A stretch of DNA of 12,236 nt, taken from Bacteroidetes bacterium UBA2234. Lineage in GTDB: Bacteria > Bacteroidota > Bacteroidia > NS11-12g > UBA955. Where the stretch lies: NCBI GenBank assembly GCA_002347985.1, contig DDYM01000057.1:93592-105827 (forward strand). Reading direction: 5' to 3'. The position numbers and the translations under genes were made by a program. How positions within the stretch are numbered: position 1 is the first letter of the stretch; each line of letters opens with the position of its first letter. Under the pieces are notes generated by a model. It saw only the letters and a program-made list of their open reading frames with translations. It did no database searches and was not told where the DNA came from. Below are positions 5,647 to 12,236 of this stretch, one piece after another.

Positions 5647-7740
5647 TTATTCCCAGCGATTCTGTTTGATTCGTTGGCTGTACTCTTTCATTTGGCATTG
5701 TAGCGTAGCGCGGAGCCATTCAAATTGAGGACCTTGATAGGGTAGTTTCTGGGCTTTGTTGTTGTTTCGAGTTTGTTGGTGGTAATCCACGACTTCCCCT
5801 TGTTGGTTTAATGCCAGGACAAAAGGATATTGGATGATATAATACAAATCTTTGTCGATGTGGGTGGAATATCCCCTGTAGCTTGGATCAAACGCACTTC
5901 TGCCAAAACCCAATCGTGGACTGTTGGCCCCGAGAAGATCCCAGAGTGTAGGTAGGATGTCGCACTGGGAAAGGGTTTTGTTTTTTGCAATTAGTAGTAT
6001 GGAATCCACACACTTTTGTGCCCATGGAGATTGTGTGATTGTATGCCATCCCGGGACGACAGATTTCCCGTATTCCTTGATTTTATGATTTCCTTTTTGA
6101 ATGAGACATTCGTTAAAGTTTAGTCCTGGACTGTAAATGAGTAAGGGGACTTCATAATGTCCGCTTTGACTGTAGAAGTACTCTTTGTCGGAATGACTTG
6201 TATGGTCGCCTGTAATCACAAAAACTGTGTTTTTGAACCAAGGTTTGGTTGACGCGGTTTGGAAAAATTTCTGCAATGCGATGTCGGCATAGGCAATCGT
6301 ATGTTGCACTGTTCCTGGCGATCCGGGCAATTTATTAAGGTAGGGTTGCGGAATGGTATAGGGGTGGTGGGAGGAGAGGGTGAAAACGGAGGCAAAAAAA
6401 GGATCGTTAGGATTGTTCAGTGTATCGAGGCAACTTGAAACGTGTTGAAGATAGGGTTCATCGAAAATGCCCCAGTTTCCATCAAAGTCTCTGTTGTAAA
6501 GGTTGGATGGATATTGGTCGATGCCATGATACTGTTGTAAACCGGTTTGTTTTAGGAAAGACTGGAATCCCATAGTTCCATTGTTAGAACCATGGAAGAA
6601 GGCGGTTTTATACCCAGTGGCTAGTTGAAAAGCGTTTTTTACTTTGTTGTTTGCGTAGGCGGAGGTGACATAAAATTCACTCATCAGGCTTGGCATTCCG
6701 CAGAAAATGCTTGGCACCATTTCGATGCTTTTGGTTCCGTTGGCAAAGCAGTATGGGAATTGAATTGTTTGTGGGTCTTTGGCTAGTTTGTCGAGAAAGG
6801 GGGTAAAGGGTTTTCCATTGCCAAAGCCGGTATAGTCGCGGGCCAGGCTTTCAACGACGATAACTACGATGTTAGGTTTTACCCAGCCTCCGCCGGTGGA
6901 CCGGGATAATGGGAATTCGGGCAGGGCGGATGATTCGCCAAATAGCCATTGGTTGGGGTTGAGGGTTTTGGCGTTTTGGGTAGCCGATGAGGGGTATTGG
7001 ATTGGGAATTCAAAATCGGGTAGTCCGTTGCGTTTCCAGGTGCTTATAATTTGGAGGGGGGTAGAAGTGGCAAGGGGTGCGATTTCGGGTTGAACGAAGT
7101 TGGAAGCATCGATGGCTCTTAGGGGTCGGAGTTGGAATCCCCCTCTAAATGCAAGGAGCCACAGGCCGCCGAAGGCGGCCGTGGCGAAGAGGCCGCGCAG
7201 CGGCCTCTTCCTGAATGAAAGATCCGGATATTGGCCGCGAACCGGAACCCACCTGAAAATCAAATACCCTATCGCGGCCAACCCCAAAATGATATACCAG
7301 TTGTCCTTCAAATACGGCGCAAAACGATTCGCATCATCCCCCAATATGTCAAATAATTCATATCCGCTCCTTTTTGCGGTGACCTGAGAATAGCCTGTGT
7401 CGATACCATTGAAAATCAACACCACCATCGAAGAAATGACAAATAAAATCCGATTGACAATGGGGAATTGTTGTCGCCAAGAATCCCCATAAATAACCCA
7501 AATCCAAACGGGTAAATAAATCAATGCCACCACTGGTATGTCGAAGTAAATCCCTACCAAATGGGCATAAATGTACTCGTCTACCCCAATCGGCGGCAAC
7601 CAGAAAACATTGGCAACAAACCAAACCAAACGAGAAATACTCAAGATGCCAAAGGCAAAAAGCAATTGCTTGAAGAGATTGGATTTTGAGTTTGCTAGTG
7701 ATAGTACTTTCATTTTAACTGGCGATATCCGTTTGTTCAT
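5647..7740 (-). CDS. LTA synthase-family (sulfatase/alkaline phosphatase superfamily) membrane phosphotransferase or hydrolase
   Basis: 697 aa inner-membrane protein with about five TM helices (roughly residues 24-48, 62-85, 95-113, 148-165, 181-199) and a C-terminal periplasmic catalytic domain. The active-site pattern of LtaS/OpgB-type enzymes is present: metal ligand E297 in VVESLA, likely nucleophile T336 in NGTKSIE, H458/H459 in SSHHPY, and D512-H513 in TGDHTSHS. The T-to-DH distance (176) is close to that of LtaS. The FHGSNNGTMGF segment lacks the FWNRD residues that bind glycerol phosphate in LtaS, so the substrate is probably different. Gram-negative relatives move phosphoglycerol or phosphoethanolamine groups onto glycans or lipids, or act as hydrolases; which applies here cannot be told. 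ATG at 7740 is used, with a second ATG at codon 10. Residues 177-193 are encoded by GC-rich palindromes. Bases 7741-7916 separate it from the divergent GYF_2 gene. Confidence 0.87.
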   Translation of the reverse strand: MNKRISPVKMKVLSLANSKSNLFKQLLFAFGILSISRLVWFVANVFWLPPIGVDEYIYAHLVGIYFDIPVVALIYLPVWIWVIYGDSWRQQFPIVNRILFVISSMVVLIFNGIDTGYSQVTAKRSGYELFDILGDDANRFAPYLKDNWYIILGLAAIGYLIFRWVPVRGQYPDLSFRKRPLRGLFATAAFGGLWLLAFRGGFQLRPLRAIDASNFVQPEIAPLATSTPLQIISTWKRNGLPDFEFPIQYPSSATQNAKTLNPNQWLFGESSALPEFPLSRSTGGGWVKPNIVVIVVESLARDYTGFGNGKPFTPFLDKLAKDPQTIQFPYCFANGTKSIEMVPSIFCGMPSLMSEFYVTSAYANNKVKNAFQLATGYKTAFFHGSNNGTMGFQSFLKQTGLQQYHGIDQYPSNLYNRDFDGNWGIFDEPYLQHVSSCLDTLNNPNDPFFASVFTLSSHHPYTIPQPYLNKLPGSPGTVQHTIAYADIALQKFFQTASTKPWFKNTVFVITGDHTSHSDKEYFYSQSGHYEVPLLIYSPGLNFNECLIQKGNHKIKEYGKSVVPGWHTITQSPWAQKCVDSILLIAKNKTLSQCDILPTLWDLLGANSPRLGFGRSAFDPSYRGYSTHIDKDLYYIIQYPFVLALNQQGEVVDYHQQTRNNNKAQKLPYQGPQFEWLRATLQCQMKEYSQRIKQNRWE
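7164..7210. repeat. Double GC-rich palindrome inside a coding sequence
   Basis: Two adjacent perfect inverted repeats: GGCCGCC-GAA-GGCGGCC (7164-7180) and an 11-bp arm GAAGAGGCCGC (7186-7196) with loop GCA and its complement (7200-7210). They lie within the sulfatase-superfamily gene and encode residues about 177-193, the start of the fifth TM helix. Twenty codons in a row across this stretch end in G or C, unlike the rest of the gene. Confidence 0.9.
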
Positions 7741-7901
7741 CTGAGGTTACTACAAATTAAGTTAACTTGCGATTAAGAACATCCAAGTTATTCGGATAAA
7801 GGAGTATTCTATTTTTTTTTCTTAATCTGAATTGCGATTAAATATATTTATTCGTCAAATTAAGGTCGTTGAAGTTGTATGGAAAATGTCATTTATTCTT
7901 A

Positions 7902-7909
7902 TATCTTTG
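7902..7909 (+). promoter_or_regulatory. -7 promoter element directly before the GYF_2 gene (probable leaderless start)
   Basis: TATCTTTG matches the Bacteroidota -7 consensus TAnnTTTG exactly. Only seven bases separate it from the ATG at 7917, so the transcription start should fall at or within a few bases of the start codon. TTG triplets at 7869-7871 and 7875-7877 could be a -33 element but the spacing (24 or more) is long. The rest of 7741-7916 is AT-rich with no other clear site. Confidence 0.5.
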
Positions 7910-7916
7910 ATTTATT

Positions 7917-8534
7917 ATGGAATCACAACGTTATTATTTAATTCAATACGGGGAACGTGTCGGACCATATTCTCGAGAAGAATTGAAAACGAAAGTAAAG
8001 TCTCGAACGGATAAAGTGTGGTCAGAAGAATTAGTCATTTGGACTCCTTTAAATCAAGTCGTTGAGTTGTTGGATGTTTGTCATTCCATTCCGCCAGATT
8101 TTAATGAGGATGAGGATTTGAATCACAGGGAATTTAATTTGTCTGAATGGTTACATAAAAATTATAAGATCGTTGCGAGTTTATTGGTGCTGTTTATACT
8201 TTATATTATTTTTATTGAAGTCCCACGCAGAGAGGAAATTTCTCTAAAACAACAAGCGATCGCAAAATATGAGACTGAGTTAAAAGCCAAAGAACAGGAA
8301 CGCATTGAGTTAATTAAAGAACAGCAGAGACAAGAGGAAATTACTTCAGCGAAAGCAAAATTGAGCGAATTGAATGTTGCTTTGAGTGTTGCAAATGATA
8401 GATATGCACGAGCGAATGAATTTCATTTCTTAAGAACTTCTGAAGAACGTGAAAGAGATTTGAAAAATGCACTGACGGAAATTGAGCGAATTGAATTGAA
8501 AAGAAGTGAGTTGTTAAAGATTATTAACCAATGA
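7917..8534 (+). CDS. GYF_2 (DUF4339) domain protein with one TM helix and a C-terminal coiled coil
   Basis: 205 aa membrane protein. Residues about 5-55 form a GYF_2 domain (YYLIQYGERVGPYSREEL, then VIWTPLNQV), a small fold thought to bind other proteins or peptides. A charged linker follows, then one TM helix at about 84-101 and a long charged helical region (about 105-203, rich in Glu, Lys, Gln and Arg) likely to form a coiled coil. There is no N-terminal signal peptide, so the GYF_2 domain is probably cytoplasmic and the coiled coil periplasmic. ATG 7917 is supported because the GYF_2 motif starts within the first residues. The stop overlaps the start of the next gene (ATGA at 8531-8534), indicating coupled translation. 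No function is known for such proteins; linking a cytoplasmic partner to the periplasm is inference. Confidence 0.88.
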   Translation: MESQRYYLIQYGERVGPYSREELKTKVKSRTDKVWSEELVIWTPLNQVVELLDVCHSIPPDFNEDEDLNHREFNLSEWLHKNYKIVASLLVLFILYIIFIEVPRREEISLKQQAIAKYETELKAKEQERIELIKEQQRQEEITSAKAKLSELNVALSVANDRYARANEFHFLRTSEERERDLKNALTEIERIELKRSELLKIINQ

Positions 8535-9184
8535 TAAGGTTCACTTTTGCTGGAGTAGCATTTTTAATGATTGCATGTAATTCAGGGCAAAATAATTTTT
8601 TAACAAAGGAAGATTCGTTGGAGATTCAAAAAAGATTGGGAATCTCTGAAAGCAATATTATCTCTGATAATTCTCCCCAAATCAAAAATGAACAAGTTCG
8701 AGCTAAGTCCAGAGAAATAATAGATAGAGATATTCATGAATTTTCGATTGATGGAGATTTTGATGGTGATGGATTGTTTGAAACCATTTGGGTTGTGTCG
8801 GATTATAAAGAAGAAGATGGAACTACTTGTAAAACTCATCTTAAATCAAATGTCAACATCATTCCAAAACATGATTGGGATGCCTGTTCAACTGGCATCA
8901 GAAACATAAATGATATAAACGGAGATGGGGCAGATGATTTATATGTAAATCACTGGGGGGCGATGGGAAATACAAATTTTGTTGGAGTAATGTCTCTTTC
9001 AAAGGCTGGAAAGTGGTATTACTCTGTTGAGGAATTTCGGTGTATGGGTGATTCCGAAAAATTGAGAGTAAGGAAGGTTAGAAATGGAGTAATGATTTCC
9101 TATAACGGTGGTGAGGAAACTGGAGATGTGGTTCAAGATGCTTGGGCTGAGCATGAAAAGTTCATAAAGCCTAAGTGTAAATAA
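8531..9184 (+). CDS. Lipoprotein with two DxDGDG-type calcium-like loops
   Basis: 217 aa lipoprotein, family not recognised. A short signal peptide ends in lipobox LMIAC, so Cys16 is the probable lipidated residue. The following residues (NSGQNN) lack acidic surface-export signals, so a periplasm-facing location is more likely. The mature part contains two acidic loops of the type seen in FG-GAP/VCBS and EF-hand-like calcium sites: DGDFDGDGLFET (residues 74-85) and DINGDGADDLYV (128-139). Four further cysteines (100, 119, 171, 216) could form two disulfides. Translation probably depends on the upstream gene through the ATGA overlap, and no separate promoter or RBS is seen. The pairing suggests that it works with the coiled-coil part of the GYF_2 protein in the periplasm, which is inference. 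The stop lies 10 bp from the stop of the convergent hexosaminidase gene. Confidence 0.85.
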   Translation: MIRFTFAGVAFLMIACNSGQNNFLTKEDSLEIQKRLGISESNIISDNSPQIKNEQVRAKSREIIDRDIHEFSIDGDFDGDGLFETIWVVSDYKEEDGTTCKTHLKSNVNIIPKHDWDACSTGIRNINDINGDGADDLYVNHWGAMGNTNFVGVMSLSKAGKWYYSVEEFRCMGDSEKLRVRKVRNGVMISYNGGEETGDVVQDAWAEHEKFIKPKCK

Positions 9185-9194
9185 CGTTTCAAAC

Positions 9195-12100
9195 CTATTT
9201 CACCACAATCTCATCCACAAAAATCCAAGCGGGGTTGCCCACGCCGGGGTGGTCGGACGGTAACGACATTCTGCATTTGGCAGTGATTCGAATAAATCGG
9301 GTTTGAAAGGGTGGTGCAGTGGTTGTGGAATCTTTGGATGCTTGCAGATTAACGGAGTAATGGATGTGTTTATCGGCGAGATTCCGACCCCAAATCTCAT
9401 CAAACGTATATCGCATTTTGCCGAGTTGGGTTGTTCTGTTGATCATCGATTTCCCCCCGCTATAAATAACGGTGTCGCTCGAAACAATGGTTCTACATTG
9501 CGATGGCATAGGGTGAAGTTCCCAATTTTTCCCATCGCTGCTGGTTTCAATTTGTACTTCTGTTGGTGCGAAAATCCAACTAGGTTCTACCGATAATGCC
9601 CCCAAAGTGATTGATTCTACATCGGTTAGGGTGTCTAGGTCTAACACCGCTACCATGTCTTTTCCATAGAATCCAAGCCAATGAGCGCCCAAGTAATTTC
9701 CGCCAGATACTCCATCGCATAGGGTTCCCTCGCCGTGTCCAGGATATCTTGAATCTGCCGGAACCTGTAAGTGAATCTTCTTGCCAAAACCGACATGTTT
9801 GCGGAAGCTCAATGTAACGGCTTGGTTGATGTTCTGCGAAAAGTACCCGTGAATGTCTTCAGAAGCGGTGACCGCTGTTCTGGGTCCTGATTTTCCCGGA
9901 TAAATGTTCTCGATGCGCGTCCATTCGCTGTGATGAACCCCGCCATTTTTTAAAGGTTCAGCCGGCACGCCGTCGTCCGTTGGCTTGATCAATTCTTCCC
10001 ATGCCTGACCAATTCTTGATTTTTTTATTTCAATTTGATCGGTCTTGCCATTATTGACCTTGGGCGCAATACCCGAAGCCGATGCCATTTCAACCCAAAT
10101 TGTATCGTGACCGTTTTCGATGCTGGGTTTAATCCCATACTGACTGTGTGCGAATTTCACATTTGCAAAATTTCCAAATTGCTCATGAAAACTGAGACGG
10201 TCTAAGAAATCTGCAAAGGCGGTGTCGATGTTGCGATTGCCCATCTCTATCGCATTTTCGCCCATTTTGTAGGCATTCTTGGGGCTTGAACCCGTCCACA
10301 ACGCCTCGCTCAAGGCCAGCATACGAGGAAAAATCATGTATTCAACTTGCTTGAAATCCTTCATGAACTCCGTCCACACATTGGCTTGTGCACCCACCAC
10401 AAAAGGGTGGAACTCGCGTTTAAGTTCATTGGGTACGGGTCTAAAATAGTACACATCCTTCAGGGTATTCATACCCCCGAATGCCAAAGGTTCACTGCTC
10501 GGATCGCCTTGATAATGATCAAAATAGCAAGGGTATCCGGGTGTCATAACTACGGGATGCTTCATCTGAGCCGCTTCGATGCCGCCCACAACCCCGCGCC
10601 AACTCATCACCGCCGCATTGGGTGCCAATCCACCTTCCAAAATCTCGTCCCATCCGATAATGTTTCGTCCGTGTGCATTCAAATACCTCTCCATCCTGGC
10701 GATGAAATAGCTCTGAAGTCGCTCTTCGGGCTTACTCCAATCGTTGATGTCTGTACTGGCGCCCATGGTACTACTGACGTCTTTGAGCACTTTGATGCGT
10801 TGCTGACACATGAGGCAGTGTTGCCATGCGGATTTATCAACTTCATCGCCCCCAATATGAATGTACTCGGATTCTGGGAACAGCGACATGACTTCATCTA
10901 AAACATCCTCCAAGAAGGAAAAGGTAGCCTCGTTGCCTGCGCAAAAAACCGACGAATTGGTTTTCGGATAATTGCCACCGGGGACCACGAACTGAGGCAA
11001 TTTGCTGCAACTCAGGTTGGGGTAGGCTGCCAACGCGGCGGAAGAATGGCCCGGCATTTCAATTTCAGGGATAATGCTAACACCTCGCTCTTTTGCATAT
11101 TTTACAATTTCTCTGACGTCTTCTTGGGTGTAATAACCGCCATAATTGGGTGTTTCGTTGGGTTCTTGAGGATGAGCCAAGCGCCAATTTTCATGATCGC
11201 GATTCATTCGCCAAGCGCCCACGTTAGTGAGTTTGGGGTATTTCTTGATTTCGATGCGCCAGCCCTGGTCGTCGCACAAATGCCAATGAAAGGTATTGAT
11301 CTTATAAAAACTCAAATGGTCGATAAAGCGCTTGATTTCGGCTGTATTAAAGAAATGACGACTTACATCCAGATGCATTCCGCGGTAAGGAAAGGCTGGA
11401 TAGTCTTCAATTTGCATCGGTAGGAGCGATCCTGTTTTGGAATGTTCGGTGAGCTGACGTAAACTGCCAAGTCCCCAGCACATCCCTGCAAAATCGATGG
11501 CGTGTATTTCAATGTTGGGTTCTTTTCCCGATCCGATTTTTAGCACATAGCTTTCGCGATGGGTCAAAGTACTGGGCACGAAATTGATGAAATAATCATT
11601 GGTTTTCCATGTCCCGTAAAAACTTGCATTGGGATCTGTTTTTGAGAGTTTTTCTGGATTGGGCTGATGCAAAACCAGTTTGATTACATGCTTGATGGGA
11701 CTGTGTTTATGCAGCCAAGAAAAGGGGCCTTTGTTTTGTTGCTCCAAATAATCCTTCCTTATGGGAAGCAGATCAGGATTGATTGTTAGCTGATATGTAG
11801 TTGTTCTCCTTGAAACGATGTCTTTTGTGGCGACGTCTGAAGAGGTTGTTGTTTTTACGATTTCTCCAACCGCATTTTTCACAAACGCATAATAGGGCTT
11901 TGTTGGAATTAAGGCGTCTTTGGTATACTGCGGAAGTGCATCGTAAAGTCGTTCAAGGATATTTTTTTCATATAAATTCATGATTGAATCTGTCCCTATG
12001 ATTTGGACTTCAATCTGATCGGGCCAATTGTAAAATGGGGCATTGGGGAATTGAACCACTGTTTGAGGCGCTGGGATGATAGGAAGGAATTGAGCGGTTG

Positions 12101-12236
12101 GATTTTTTATAACAGCACTTTTGGACGCACTGCTTTGGGCTCTCGTGTTAAGGCAAATAGAACCCAAAAGAATCAACAGAAATCGAAATGCGAATGTTAC
12201 TGAGGGTCTTGTAAATGAAACAGACCCATTGGCGAA
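9195..12236 (-). CDS. GH20 beta-N-acetylhexosaminidase, exported, 5' end outside the window
   Basis: Exported glycoside hydrolase family 20 enzyme, removing terminal beta-linked GlcNAc or GalNAc from chitin-type, peptidoglycan or glycoprotein glycans. Numbering from the TTG at 12176: GH20b N-terminal domain about 28-243, longer than usual and probably with an insert near 85-165; catalytic barrel about 263-630 with FPYRGMHLDVSRHFF, HWHLCDDQGWRIEIKKYP, PEIEMPGHS, the catalytic D444-E445 pair in HIGGDEVDKSAW, and WTE (601-603). The long C-terminal part has a beta-domain and an F5/8 type C (discoidin)-like domain at about 815-990 (WLGFYGKD, PTEVQIETSSDGKNW). No T9SS domain is present. The true start is off the window: the frame is open to base 12236, upstream codons supply the missing basic part of the signal peptide (RPSVTFAFRFLLILLG), and no ATG or GTG is in frame there. 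The family call is very firm; the exact substrate is not known. Confidence 0.95.
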   Translation of the reverse strand, partial: FANGSVSFTRPSVTFAFRFLLILLGSICLNTRAQSSASKSAVIKNPTAQFLPIIPAPQTVVQFPNAPFYNWPDQIEVQIIGTDSIMNLYEKNILERLYDALPQYTKDALIPTKPYYAFVKNAVGEIVKTTTSSDVATKDIVSRRTTTYQLTINPDLLPIRKDYLEQQNKGPFSWLHKHSPIKHVIKLVLHQPNPEKLSKTDPNASFYGTWKTNDYFINFVPSTLTHRESYVLKIGSGKEPNIEIHAIDFAGMCWGLGSLRQLTEHSKTGSLLPMQIEDYPAFPYRGMHLDVSRHFFNTAEIKRFIDHLSFYKINTFHWHLCDDQGWRIEIKKYPKLTNVGAWRMNRDHENWRLAHPQEPNETPNYGGYYTQEDVREIVKYAKERGVSIIPEIEMPGHSSAALAAYPNLSCSKLPQFVVPGGNYPKTNSSVFCAGNEATFSFLEDVLDEVMSLFPESEYIHIGGDEVDKSAWQHCLMCQQRIKVLKDVSSTMGASTDINDWSKPEERLQSYFIARMERYLNAHGRNIIGWDEILEGGLAPNAAVMSWRGVVGGIEAAQMKHPVVMTPGYPCYFDHYQGDPSSEPLAFGGMNTLKDVYYFRPVPNELKREFHPFVVGAQANVWTEFMKDFKQVEYMIFPRMLALSEALWTGSSPKNAYKMGENAIEMGNRNIDTAFADFLDRLSFHEQFGNFANVKFAHSQYGIKPSIENGHDTIWVEMASASGIAPKVNNGKTDQIEIKKSRIGQAWEELIKPTDDGVPAEPLKNGGVHHSEWTRIENIYPGKSGPRTAVTASEDIHGYFSQNINQAVTLSFRKHVGFGKKIHLQVPADSRYPGHGEGTLCDGVSGGNYLGAHWLGFYGKDMVAVLDLDTLTDVESITLGALSVEPSWIFAPTEVQIETSSDGKNWELHPMPSQCRTIVSSDTVIYSGGKSMINRTTQLGKMRYTFDEIWGRNLADKHIHYSVNLQASKDSTTTAPPFQTRFIRITAKCRMSLPSDHPGVGNPAWIFVDEIVVK

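Noticed and set aside
10347..10901. 184-codon plus-strand open frame opposite the GH20 catalytic barrel
   Set aside because: The opposite strand encodes conserved catalytic motifs; this frame shows no recognisable protein features.

Overview
The window looks like chromosomal DNA of a Bacteroidota (Bacteroidetes) bacterium. The evidence is a type IX secretion (T9SS) C-terminal sorting domain on the first gene, lipoproteins of the usual phylum type, promoter elements matching the phylum's TAnnTTTG -7 consensus, start sites without clear Shine-Dalgarno sequences, and a large periplasmic GH20 hexosaminidase of a form common in this phylum. No integrase, transposase, CRISPR array or rRNA is visible. 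The genus cannot be named from the sequence.

Left part (90-2410, + strand): a secreted seven-bladed FG-GAP beta-propeller with a T9SS sorting domain is followed 14 bp later by a small lipoprotein of unknown function. A strong intrinsic terminator closes the unit. The two are probably one operon making a pair of extracellular or surface proteins. Next comes a minus-strand tRNA unit (tRNA-Arg-UCU, then tRNA-Pro-UGG) with its own terminator and a candidate promoter.

Centre (2999-7740): a tandem double-AAA+ CbxX/CfxQ-type ATPase (+ strand) carries a duplicated beta-rich N-terminal module. It is convergent, with a 5 bp gap, to a five-TM LTA-synthase/sulfatase-superfamily membrane enzyme (- strand). 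The latter gene contains a remarkable GC-rich double palindrome inside its coding sequence.

Right part (7917-12236): a + strand pair overlaps by ATGA. The first gene encodes a GYF_2-TM-coiled-coil membrane protein whose start codon lies directly after a perfect -7 box, so its mRNA is probably leaderless. The second encodes a lipoprotein with two DxDGDG-type calcium-like loops. This pair is convergent (10 bp gap) to a GH20 beta-N-acetylhexosaminidase on the minus strand, whose 5' end runs off the window.

The genes do not form one pathway. The most interesting items are the in-frame GC palindromes, the duplicated N-terminal module of the AAA+ protein, the uncharacterised GYF_2/lipoprotein pair, and the perfectly periodic propeller with its lipoprotein partner.
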